In this document: one piece after another, positions 1 to 7,784 of the stretch
Position numbering within the stretch: the stretch's first letter is position 1
Layout: each line of letters opens with the position of its first letter
Source of the DNA: Jannaschia sp. S6380
GTDB lineage: Bacteria; Pseudomonadota; Alphaproteobacteria; Rhodobacterales; Rhodobacteraceae
Direction: 5' to 3'
NCBI RefSeq assembly: GCF_023015695.1
Contig: NZ_JALKAS010000002.1
Location: 62,001-126,000 of the forward strand
DNA: 64,000 nucleotides
Program-made: the position numbers and the translations under genes
Notes under the pieces: model-generated
What the model was told of the DNA's origin: nothing
Databases searched by the model: none
What the model saw: only the letters and a program-made list of their open reading frames with translations

Positions 1-342
1 CACGGTCGCCGTGCCGCCCAGCCCGTCGTCCAGGATCAGCCGCATCGCGTCGACGGTCATGCGCCGCGGATCGTCGGCATCCGGTCGGGCGGTGCGCGCC
101 GACAGATCGTAGGTCGTCCCGTCGGTCGAGACGCCGGTGAAGCGGGGCATGGTCAGTTGCTGTTCCCGCGCGCGCTCGGACACGTCGACCTCGGCGAAGG
201 GGATCGCGTCGTCGGGGTTCACCTTGCGCGCCAGCAGGAAGATCGTCGACAGCAGGGCCAGGGCGGCGACCGGAAGCAGCAGCTTGGCCAGACGGACCAG
301 CCGCGTGTGCGTCCGGGGCGATCTGTCGGCGCGGGCGGCCAT
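1..342 (-). CDS. lptC: LptC-like LPS export protein, partial (N-terminal part)
   Basis: The first 114 codons of a gene that runs off the left edge. It resembles LptC, the single-pass inner-membrane protein that passes lipopolysaccharide from the LptBFG extractor to LptA. Visible: a basic N-terminus, one hydrophobic segment at about residues 18-38 (KLLLPVAALALLSTIFLLA), then a periplasmic part with PFAEVDVSERAREQQ and TDGTTYDLSA, as at the start of the LptC beta-jellyroll. It lies 11 bases behind an RNase D-like gene on the same strand, a neighbourhood common in Rhodobacterales. The ATG follows a GAAGGGGGA purine run. The call rests on topology and context because the C-terminus is missing. 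Confidence 0.7.
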   Translation of the reverse strand, partial: MAARADRSPRTHTRLVRLAKLLLPVAALALLSTIFLLARKVNPDDAIPFAEVDVSERAREQQLTMPRFTGVSTDGTTYDLSARTARPDADDPRRMTVDAMRLILDDGLGGTATV

Positions 343-353
343 CGCGTCCCCCT

Positions 354-983
354 TCAGGAATGGGCGAAGATATCGGTTTCGGGGTAGCCGATCAGGTCCA
401 GCTTCGCCCGCGTGGGAAGGAAGTCGAAGCAGGCCTGCGCGATCGCGACCCGGTCCTCCCGGGCGAGGCGGGCGTCCAGTTCCGCCTTCAGCCGGTGCAG
501 GTAGAGGACATCGGAGGCGGCATAGGCCATCTGCGCCTCGCTCAACTCCGGCGCGCCCCAGTCCGAGGTCTGCTGCAGCTTGGAGATATCCTCGCCCAGC
601 AACTCCGACAGGAGCGCCTTGAGGCCATGGCGATCGGTGTAGGTCCGCACGAGACGCGACGCGATCTTGGAGCACCAGACCGGCGCCGCGAGCGCGCCGA
701 AGGCATGGTACATCGCCGCGATGTCGAAGCGCCCGAAATGAAACAGCTTCAGCACCGCCGCATCGGTCAGCAGCCGCTCCAGGTTGGGGGCGCTGTCCTG
801 GCCCCGTTCGATCTGCACCAGATGCACGGTCCCGTCGCCCGATGACAGCTGCACCAGGCACAGCCGGTCCCGATGCGGCGACAGGCCCATCGTCTCGCAG
901 TCGATGGCGACCGATCCGCCCAGGTCGAGCCCGTCCGGCAGGTCGCCCCTGTGCAGCGTGATGGCGGAAAGGGGGATCGTCAT
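354..983 (-). CDS. rnd: RNase D-like 3'-5' exonuclease
   Basis: A DEDDy-family 3'-5' exonuclease that would trim structured RNA 3' ends with two metal ions. The four acidic motif positions are visible: AIDCETMGL (D28, E30) for motif I, the GRFDIAAMYH segment for motif II, and YAASD, the Y-x3-D of motif III, near residue 167. At 209 residues it is only the catalytic domain; the HRDC domains of the 375-residue E. coli enzyme are absent, as is usual for the short alphaproteobacterial form. It sits 11 bases upstream of lptC on the same strand and is probably co-transcribed with it. Nothing in the sequence shows its specific RNA substrate. Confidence 0.88.
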   Translation of the reverse strand: MTIPLSAITLHRGDLPDGLDLGGSVAIDCETMGLSPHRDRLCLVQLSSGDGTVHLVQIERGQDSAPNLERLLTDAAVLKLFHFGRFDIAAMYHAFGALAAPVWCSKIASRLVRTYTDRHGLKALLSELLGEDISKLQQTSDWGAPELSEAQMAYAASDVLYLHRLKAELDARLAREDRVAIAQACFDFLPTRAKLDLIGYPETDIFAHS

Positions 984-1046
984 TGGGCACCTCGTGGAGA
1001 CGTTGCCGGGGCTTAGACCGGGCGCGGGTGGTGGCGCAAGGCGGCG

Positions 1047-1904
1047 CTATTTCACGCCGCTCGCGATGTCGGCGGAGACGAACAGGCGCTGCAGCAGCCC
1101 GAACAGCACGATCACCGGCAGGATCGAGATCGCCAGCGCCGCCTGCTGCAGCGCCTTCTGGTCGAGATCCTCGAACGCGCCCTGCAACAGGTAGATGCCG
1201 ACCGGCAAGGTCTGCAACTCGGGCGCGGTGCGCGTCACGGTCATTGTCCAGATGAACTCGTTCCAGTGATAGACGAAGGCGAACATCGTCAGCGTCGCCA
1301 AGGCCGGCTTGACCAGCGGCAGCATGATCGAGCGGAAGATGCGGAACTCGCCCGCGCCGTCGAGCCGCGCCGCCTCGGCCAGGTCGGGCGGGATCGTCAG
1401 GAAGAACTGGCGCATCAGGAAGACGCCGTACCAAGTGACCGCGAAGGGCAGGATCAGCGCGGCGTATGTGCCCAGCAGGCCCGAGCCGCCTTGGCCCATG
1501 ATGTCGTTGCCCCCCATCAGCGGCGCGAAGCGCAGGATGAAGAAGATCGGAATGATGAACAGGAAGAAGGGAAACATCTGCGCACCCACGACCAGCCGGA
1601 AGATCGTGCCGTTCCCGGCGAAGCGAAACCGGGCGAGCGCGTAGCCCGCCATGGTTGACGTCACCACCTGCAGGGCGGTGATGGTGACGGTCACGACGAC
1701 CGAGTTGAACAGCCACGCCCCCATCGGCAATTCGCGGAACACCCGCGCGTAGATCCCCCATTGCGGATCCGACGGCCAGTAACGCGGCGGTGTGGCGAAC
1801 ACGTCCCGGGGCCCGCGCAACGCGCCGATGAACATGTCCGCGAAAGGCAGGATCATCAGCGCTGCCCCGAAGGTCAGGCCCGTGTATTTCAGCACGGCGA
1901 TCAC
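1047..1904 (-). CDS. Sugar ABC transporter permease, MalG-type
   Basis: Inner-membrane permease of a CUT1-type carbohydrate importer. About six hydrophobic segments are visible and the cytoplasmic EAA loop reads EAARLDGAGEF, the contact site for an ATPase subunit. The chosen start is a GTG at 1904 whose last two bases overlap the TGA of the preceding permease gene (GTGA), giving 285 residues, the usual MalG length; the longer open frame upstream is a reading-frame shadow of that gene. It is the last gene of a binding protein-permease-permease operon. The substrate cannot be read from the sequence, and no ATPase gene lies beside it. Confidence 0.9.
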   Translation of the reverse strand: MIAVLKYTGLTFGAALMILPFADMFIGALRGPRDVFATPPRYWPSDPQWGIYARVFRELPMGAWLFNSVVVTVTITALQVVTSTMAGYALARFRFAGNGTIFRLVVGAQMFPFFLFIIPIFFILRFAPLMGGNDIMGQGGSGLLGTYAALILPFAVTWYGVFLMRQFFLTIPPDLAEAARLDGAGEFRIFRSIMLPLVKPALATLTMFAFVYHWNEFIWTMTVTRTAPELQTLPVGIYLLQGAFEDLDQKALQQAALAISILPVIVLFGLLQRLFVSADIASGVK

Positions 1905-2776
1905 GTCCGGTCCCGAAGGGCGCGGAACTGCAGCGCCGACAGCGCCGCGATGATCGCGAAAAGGATCAGCGCCGCCGCCGAGGCGCGCCCCATGCGCAAG
2001 TCGGCAAAGGCCATCTCGTAGGCATAGAGCGCCGTCACCTCGGTCGCGCCGCGCGGCCCGCCGCCGGTCATCGCCAGCACCAGGGCGAAGAAGCCCATGC
2101 CGGTGATGAAGGAGGTGATGGTCACGAACACCAGCGCGGGCCGGATCATCGGCAACGTGATTGAACGGAGCGTCCGCCATCCCTTGGCCCCGTCGAGGGT
2201 GGCCGCGTCGTAGATCTCACGGTCGATCCCCTCCATCGCGGCCGAGAAGATCAGCATGTTCTTGCCCGCGTCGTACCAGATCATCACCAGGATGACCGAG
2301 ATCAGCGCCATCGTCGGATCGGTCAACCAGTCCGGACCACGTAGGCCGACCGCGCCCAGCATCCGGTTGATCACGCCATAGCGGTCGTCCAGCACGAACT
2401 GCCACAGATAGGCGATGGCCACGATGTTGGTCAGCTGCGGCAGATAGTAGATCGACCGCCAGACCGCCCGCCCCCGCGCCCGGCTGAACAGGAACGCGAG
2501 GCCCAGCGCCAGCGGCACGCCGATGGCGACGAAACCGCCGGCGAAGACGAAGGTGTTGACCAGCGACCGCAGGAAATCCTCGTCCCGCGTCAGCAGGTAT
2601 TCGAACTGCCGCAGCCCGACCCAGTCGGGCGTGCCCAGGGGGTTCCAGCGGGTAAATCCCAGCCAGACCGAGAAGCCCAGCGGGATGAGCAGGAAGATGA
2701 CGGCGAAGGCCAGCAGCGGCGCCAGGAAGATCCAGGGCGCCGCGCCGCCGCCGCCGGGGTCGAAGCCCCGGCGCAT
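1901..2776 (-). CDS. Sugar ABC transporter permease, MalF-type
   Basis: Second permease of the same CUT1-type importer, 291 residues. It has a first membrane segment near residues 14-35, five further hydrophobic segments and an EAA-type loop with DAATLDGAKGW. The start MRRGFDPGGG is preferred because it begins 4 bases after the stop of the binding-protein gene; an upstream ATG at 2830 would lie inside that gene. It ends in a GTGA overlap with the MalG-type gene, indicating translational coupling. Substrate unknown. Confidence 0.9.
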   Translation of the reverse strand: MRRGFDPGGGGAAPWIFLAPLLAFAVIFLLIPLGFSVWLGFTRWNPLGTPDWVGLRQFEYLLTRDEDFLRSLVNTFVFAGGFVAIGVPLALGLAFLFSRARGRAVWRSIYYLPQLTNIVAIAYLWQFVLDDRYGVINRMLGAVGLRGPDWLTDPTMALISVILVMIWYDAGKNMLIFSAAMEGIDREIYDAATLDGAKGWRTLRSITLPMIRPALVFVTITSFITGMGFFALVLAMTGGGPRGATEVTALYAYEMAFADLRMGRASAAALILFAIIAALSALQFRALRDRT

Positions 2777-2780
2777 CGGG

Positions 2781-4019
2781 TCAATAGAACTCGAAGAGGA
2801 TGTCCTCGATCTCGGCGTCCAGCGCCTCAAGCGCCGGATCGGTCTCGCGCTCGCCGGCCAGGACCTCCTCGAAGGTCTGCGCCATCATCCGCTCGATCTC
2901 AGCGGCCTGCATGACGTTGGGCTGGCTGACGGCACGGTCCCCGGCCAGCGCGTCGACATAGGGCTGGGTGAAGGCGTCGGCCGCGGGCAGGGCGGCCGTG
3001 TCGGCGGTCGAGGCCGTCAGCGCACCCAGCCCGTCCAGCATCTGTGCCACGCAGGACGGCGCGTCGCCCTGCGGCGCATTCAGATGCCGCACCAACTCCC
3101 ACGCCGCCTCCTGGCGGTCCGAGGCCGAGTCGACCCCCATGAAGAACGCGTATTGCAGCGTCTTCCAGTCCTCGCCCATCGGGATCTGGCTGACGACGAC
3201 GTCCTGGAACCCGTCGCCCAGCCCTTCGCGGATCGCGCTTTCGTACCAGTTGGCCATGATCATCATGCCGATGCCGCCCGCGGGGAAGTCGTAGGCATCG
3301 ACCGACAGGTCCGCGATCCCGTCGCGAACCAGCCCGGCCATGTTGTCCAGCGCCGTGCGCCCGGCCTCTCCGTCCAGGTTGGCCTCGGTCCGGTCGTCGG
3401 AATAGACGTCGCCGCCTTCCGAGAAGAACAGCGCATAGAACGGATGCACCATCCCGGCGCCGGATGACGACTCGGCGAAGGCGAAGCCCGCCGTCTCGGT
3501 CCGGCCCTGCTCGTTGGTCGTGGTCACGGCCTCGGCGATCTCGCGCAGCGTCTCCCAGGTGGTGGGCGGGGCGTCGAAGCCGGCCGCGCGCAGCAGCGCC
3601 ATGTTCGAGACGAGCATGTAGACCGACACTTCGGTCGGCACGCCCCAGAGCGTGCCGTCGATGGTGGCCGCGTCGACCGTCCCGCCGGAATAGCCGTCCC
3701 GCACGAAGGACTGGACCGCCTCGGGCGGGGTGGCCAGCACGTCGTTGTCGACCATCTGCGCGGCCCAGATCGAGTAGACGTTGTAGATGTCGGGCGACTG
3801 TCCGGCCAGGCGCCCGGTCAGCACCGTCTGCAGATAGTCGCCATAGCTGATCTGCTGGTACTCCGCCGGCACGTCGTAGGCGTCGAGGCAGGCGATCAGC
3901 GGGGCCGCCTGTTCCTGGGTGTAGTGCATGGCGACGGTCAGCGGGGCTTCCTGCGCGGCAAGCGGCAGGGCGGGCAGGCCGAGGCACGTTGTCAGAAGGG
4001 CGGCGGTGAGACGGGTCAT
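2781..4019 (-). CDS. Extracellular sugar-binding protein of ABC importer
   Basis: Periplasmic solute-binding protein (412 residues) that would capture a sugar and deliver it to the two permeases downstream. Seen: a signal peptide MTRLTAALLTTCLGLPALPL ending at AAQEA, then a type I binding-protein fold pattern with LTVAMHYTQEQ, the SPDIYNVYSIW segment typical of the family, and GIGMMIMANWYESAIREG. The start at 4019 gives a good signal peptide; the frame extends to 4070 but without a better site. First gene of the operon; its promoter must lie in the roughly 140 bases before the tRNA-Leu gene, where I see no clear motif. Confidence 0.88.
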   Translation of the reverse strand: MTRLTAALLTTCLGLPALPLAAQEAPLTVAMHYTQEQAAPLIACLDAYDVPAEYQQISYGDYLQTVLTGRLAGQSPDIYNVYSIWAAQMVDNDVLATPPEAVQSFVRDGYSGGTVDAATIDGTLWGVPTEVSVYMLVSNMALLRAAGFDAPPTTWETLREIAEAVTTTNEQGRTETAGFAFAESSSGAGMVHPFYALFFSEGGDVYSDDRTEANLDGEAGRTALDNMAGLVRDGIADLSVDAYDFPAGGIGMMIMANWYESAIREGLGDGFQDVVVSQIPMGEDWKTLQYAFFMGVDSASDRQEAAWELVRHLNAPQGDAPSCVAQMLDGLGALTASTADTAALPAADAFTQPYVDALAGDRAVSQPNVMQAAEIERMMAQTFEEVLAGERETDPALEALDAEIEDILFEFY

Positions 4020-4156
4020 GGTCAGGCTACTCCGATGGGCTTGCGTCGACGCGACGCACATGCCGGTCAACGATTACAGGAGTGTAGGACCCGAAAAGGC
4101 GAAATCCAGAACGGTGCCCCGCGCCGTCGGATCGGAATATTCTGGGGGGTAGACCG

Positions 4157-4243
<87 letters not shown>

Positions 4244-4367
4244 ATCCACGGTGCGGGGTGCGTATATCCGGCTCGGGGGACTGTCAATCGGTCGGGTGCG
4301 AAAATTGGCGCACTTGCCCGGCCCCGCTGCGCCCGGTATCCGGGCCGGGCTATCAGGAGGGCGTTCC

Positions 4368-5351
4368 ATGCAGAAGCTCGTCACCATCTTCGGCGGCTCC
4401 GGCTTCGTCGGCCGCTACGTCGCGCGCCGTCTCGCCAAGCGGGGCTGGCGGATCCGCGTCGCCGTGCGCCGCCCGAACGAGGCGCATTTCGTGCGCATGT
4501 ACGGTAGCGTCGGACAGGTGGAGCCGGTCTTCGCCAACATCCGCGACGATGCCAGCGTCGCCGCCGCGCTCTCGGGGGCGGATGCGGTGGTCAACTGCGT
4601 GGGCGTGCTGGCGCCGTCGGGCAAGAACGGGTTCGAGGCCGTCCAGGCCGAGGGCGCGGCGCGGATTGCGCGCCTCGCCGCTGCCGAGGGGATCGGACGC
4701 ATGGTCCAGATCAGCGCGATCGGCGCCGGCGTCGACAGCGACAGCGAATACGCCCGGACCAAGGCCGCCGGCGAGCGCGGCGTGCTGGAGCATCAGCCCG
4801 ACGCCGTGATCTTGCGGCCGTCGATCATCTTCGGGCCCGAGGACGCGTTCTTCAATCGGTTCGCCGGCATGGCCCGGATGGCGCCGATACTGCCGCTGGT
4901 GGGCGGGCGCACGCGGTTCCAGCCCGTCTTCGTCGACGACGTCGCCGCCGCCGCCGAGATGGCCGTGGAAGGATCGGCCCGGCCCGGCATCTACGAGTTG
5001 GGCGGGCCGGACGTGGATACGTTCCGCGAACTCATGCAGGTGATGCTGCGGACGATCCGCCGCCGCGCGCTCCTGCTGCCGGTGCCGTTCTTCGTGGCGC
5101 GGATCATGGCCTGGTTACTCGACCTGGGGCAGACAGTCACCGGCGGGCTGTTCCACAACGGCATCCTGACGCGCGATCAGGTCCGCAACCTGGCGCGCGA
5201 CAACATCGTCACGGGCGAACATCCCGGCTTCGCCGAGCTTGGGATACAGCCCATGGCGATGGAGGCGGTGCTGCCCGACTACCTGTGGCGGTTCCGCCCC
5301 TCGGGCCAATATGCCGAGATCAAGGAAAGCGCGCGGAACCTGAAGACCTGA
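4368..5351 (+). CDS. NDUFA9-like NAD(P)-binding oxidoreductase
   Basis: Atypical short-chain dehydrogenase of the NDUFA9 (complex I 39-kDa subunit-like) family, 327 residues. The N-terminal Rossmann motif is VTIFGGSGFVGRYVARRLAKR, followed by VVNCVGVLAPSG and the NAD-side-chain region QISAIGAGVDSDSEYARTKA, which retains YxxxK. In alphaproteobacteria such proteins are usually annotated as complex I NDUFA9 subunit family; their enzymatic role is unclear. The ATG at 4368 follows CAGGAGG by seven bases, so the much longer upstream frame through the tRNA is not coding. It is followed 49 bases later by the MATE gene. Confidence 0.85.
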   Translation: MQKLVTIFGGSGFVGRYVARRLAKRGWRIRVAVRRPNEAHFVRMYGSVGQVEPVFANIRDDASVAAALSGADAVVNCVGVLAPSGKNGFEAVQAEGAARIARLAAAEGIGRMVQISAIGAGVDSDSEYARTKAAGERGVLEHQPDAVILRPSIIFGPEDAFFNRFAGMARMAPILPLVGGRTRFQPVFVDDVAAAAEMAVEGSARPGIYELGGPDVDTFRELMQVMLRTIRRRALLLPVPFFVARIMAWLLDLGQTVTGGLFHNGILTRDQVRNLARDNIVTGEHPGFAELGIQPMAMEAVLPDYLWRFRPSGQYAEIKESARNLKT

Positions 5352-5400
5352 CATCGGACCCTGCCGCGCTAGGTCCTGCGCCGTATCAGGGGGACATTCG

Positions 5401-6783
5401 ATGGCCGCGATCCGCCGCGATCTGACCGAGGGGCCGGTCTGGAAGGCCCTCGCCAGTCTGACCGCGCCGATGGTGCTGGGCATCTTCGCCGTGCTTTCGA
5501 CGGGTCTGATCGACGCCTATTTCCTGGCCAAGGTCTCGTCCGAGGCACTGGCGGCGGTCGGTTTCGTCTACCCGGTCACGATGGCGATCACATCGCTCTC
5601 CATCGGCCTGTCCGCGGGGGCGAGCGCGATCATCAGCCAAGCGCTCGGCCGCCGCGACGGCGATGACGACGTGACCCGGCGCGGCCTGCATGCGCTTGGC
5701 CTGGGGCTGGTCCTGGCCAGCCTGGCGGCGCTGCTGTTCTGGCTTCTGGACGGGCCGCTGCTGTCGGCCCTCGGGGCGCGGGACGACGTGCTGGATGCCG
5801 CGCTGCGCTACACCCCGCTCTGGTGCGTGTCGTTCCCGTTCCTGGTCCTGATGATGCTGATCAACGCGATCTTCCGCGCCCATGGCAGTGGGGTCAGTTC
5901 GGCCACGGTCATGGTGGTCTCGGCCGTGGTGAACGTCGCGGCGACGCCGGTCTTCATCCTGGGCCTCGGCCCGTCGCCGGAACTGGGCATCGCGGGCGCC
6001 GCGCTCGGGACCCTGGTCGCCATGGTCGCCGGCAGCGGGCTGGCCACCGCGATCGCCCTGCGGTCCGGCATCCTGCAGCCCTGTTCCAGGCCAGTGAAGG
6101 ACATCTGGCGCAACGCCCGCAACATCGCTGCGGTGGCCGGACCCGCGGCCATGTCGAACGCGATCAACCCGGCCGGCACGGCGCTGGTCACCGCGGCGGT
6201 GGCGGTCGTGGGCGCGGCCTATGTCGGCGGCTTCGGTGCCGCGATACGGGTGCAGGCGGTCGTGTCGGTCCCGCTGCTGGCGCTGTCCTCGGGGATCGGG
6301 CCGGTGGTGGGCCAGAACTGGGGCGCGGGTCGGCACGACCGGGCGCGCGAGGCGCTGCGGCTCTGCCTGTGGTTCTCGCTGGGCTACGGGTTGCTGGTTG
6401 CGATGGCGCTGACGCTCTTCGCTGACCCGATCGCGCGCGCCTTCGGGGCGGGCGAGGACAGCACCGCGGCGGCGGCGTCCTACCTGCGCGTGGTCGGCTG
6501 GTCGATCTTCGGGTTCGGGTTCCTCGTGACGGGCAATGCGGCGCTGAACGCGATCTCCAAGGCGCGGCATGCGATGATATTGTCGCTGACGCGGGTGCTC
6601 GTGGTCTTCGTGCCGCTGGCCTGGATCGGCGTCTTGCTGTTCGGCTATGCCGGGGTCCTGGCGGCGGCGATCGCGGCGAACCTGTTCGGCGCCTGGGCGG
6701 TGCTGGTGTCGGCGCGCGCAACCGGCCTGTCGGAGACCGAGGCCTTTCCCGTCGCCGCACCTGCCCGGGTAATCCCGGCCTAG
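5401..6783 (+). CDS. MATE family efflux transporter
   Basis: Multidrug and toxin extrusion transporter, 460 residues, with about twelve hydrophobic segments in two similar halves. The first half begins with PVWKALASLTAPMVLGI and continues with LIDAYFLAKVSSEALAAVGF, a MATE-typical pattern; the second half begins near residue 240 (NIAAVAGPAAMSNAINPAG). It would export organic cations or similar compounds by Na+ or H+ antiport, substrate not predictable. Start ATG has GGGGGA upstream. Its TAG stop shares the four bases CTAG with the stop of uppP, which converges on it. Confidence 0.9.
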   Translation: MAAIRRDLTEGPVWKALASLTAPMVLGIFAVLSTGLIDAYFLAKVSSEALAAVGFVYPVTMAITSLSIGLSAGASAIISQALGRRDGDDDVTRRGLHALGLGLVLASLAALLFWLLDGPLLSALGARDDVLDAALRYTPLWCVSFPFLVLMMLINAIFRAHGSGVSSATVMVVSAVVNVAATPVFILGLGPSPELGIAGAALGTLVAMVAGSGLATAIALRSGILQPCSRPVKDIWRNARNIAAVAGPAAMSNAINPAGTALVTAAVAVVGAAYVGGFGAAIRVQAVVSVPLLALSSGIGPVVGQNWGAGRHDRAREALRLCLWFSLGYGLLVAMALTLFADPIARAFGAGEDSTAAAASYLRVVGWSIFGFGFLVTGNAALNAISKARHAMILSLTRVLVVFVPLAWIGVLLFGYAGVLAAAIAANLFGAWAVLVSARATGLSETEAFPVAAPARVIPA

Positions 6784-7580
6784 AGATAGGCCCAGCCCAG
6801 CAGCAGGATGCCGAGTGCGACGCGGTAGATCACGTAGGGCGTGAAGCTGACCGAGCGCAGCAACCGCATCATCAGGGCCAGCGCCGCAAGGGCCGCGCCG
6901 AAGGAGAGAAGCGCGGCGAGGCCCGCGTCGCGCAGCACCGCCGCATCGGTCGCCCCCGCGGCGTCGATCATCAGCAGGGTGCCTGACGCCAGGATCGTCG
7001 GGATCGACATCAGCATGGCCAGGCGGGCGGCGTCATGGCGCTCGTACCCCATGGCCCGGGCCCCGGTGATGCAGATGCCTGAGCGGGACGTCCCGGGGAT
7101 GAGCGCGACCGCCTGCCAGAGGCCAAGCCTGAACGCCTGGCCCGGCGTCCAGTCGGCGGCGGTCTTCGTCTGCGGCCCGTGGCGGTCGAACCACCACAGG
7201 AGCAGGCCGAATCCCAGCATGGCCCAGCCGATCACCGCGACCGAGCGGAGGGCGTCGGTGCCGATCGTCAGCTTGATCGCCAGTCCCGCGACGGCGACGG
7301 GCACGGTGGCGATGGCAAGGCCAAGGGCCAGGCGTTCGTCCGGTCCCCATCTCCGACGCAGAAGGCCCGCGATACCGGCCAGGGCGCGGGCGACGTCGGT
7401 GCGGAAATAGAGGATGACCGCGCCGAGCGTTCCGATATGGAGCGCGACGTCCAAAAAAAGTCCTTGATCGTCCATTCCGGTCAGGGCCGGCAGCAGGATC
7501 AGGTGCCCCGAGGAAGAGACCGGCAGGAACTCGGTCACGCCCTGGATCAGGGCGAGTATGATGAGATGCCAGAGAGCCAT
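6780..7580 (-). CDS. uppP: Undecaprenyl-diphosphate phosphatase (UppP/BacA)
   Basis: Integral membrane enzyme that dephosphorylates undecaprenyl diphosphate to recycle the lipid carrier for peptidoglycan and other envelope polymers. The 266-residue length fits, and both family motifs are present: TEFLPVSSSGHL near residue 17 and the catalytic PGTSRSG near residue 170. About eight membrane segments are visible. Start ATG at 7580 gives MALWHLIILALIQGVTE, the standard N-terminus. The gene is divergent from gltD across a 204-base region rich in short repeats, and convergent with the MATE gene. Confidence 0.96.
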   Translation of the reverse strand: MALWHLIILALIQGVTEFLPVSSSGHLILLPALTGMDDQGLFLDVALHIGTLGAVILYFRTDVARALAGIAGLLRRRWGPDERLALGLAIATVPVAVAGLAIKLTIGTDALRSVAVIGWAMLGFGLLLWWFDRHGPQTKTAADWTPGQAFRLGLWQAVALIPGTSRSGICITGARAMGYERHDAARLAMLMSIPTILASGTLLMIDAAGATDAAVLRDAGLAALLSFGAALAALALMMRLLRSVSFTPYVIYRVALGILLLGWAYL

Positions 7581-7600
7581 GCCCGATTCGTCCTTTTTGG

Positions 7601-7705
7601 CGCACAATGGTGCAGGGACGTGACGGACGAAAGACGGCTGATAGGTCCGCATCGGATCTTTTATGCTGCAAGATTCCGCACAATGGGCCGATGCGCCGCA
7701 TCGGA
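7601..7705. repeat. Short direct and inverted repeats between uppP and gltD
   Basis: The divergent uppP-gltD spacer contains CGCACAATGG twice (7601-7610 and 7677-7686) and CCGCATCGGA twice (7647-7656 and 7696-7705). The second copy of the latter is the right arm of a perfect inverted repeat CCGATGC-GCC-GCATCGG (7688-7704), and GCACAATGGTGC (7602-7613) is also self-complementary at its ends. Such arrangements usually mark regulator-binding sites; which protein binds is unknown. Confidence 0.5.
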
Positions 7706-7784
7706 AAGTGGAATTGGGTCAGCGTTGCTGTCTTTATATCCCCCATCCCCTCGGTTATGCGGGCCCGACTGGATGGAGGTATGG

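Noticed and set aside
7597..7615. A sigma-54-like TGGCGC...GTGCA pattern upstream of gltD
   Set aside because: The spacing between the GG and GC dinucleotides is one base too long and the bases fit poorly.
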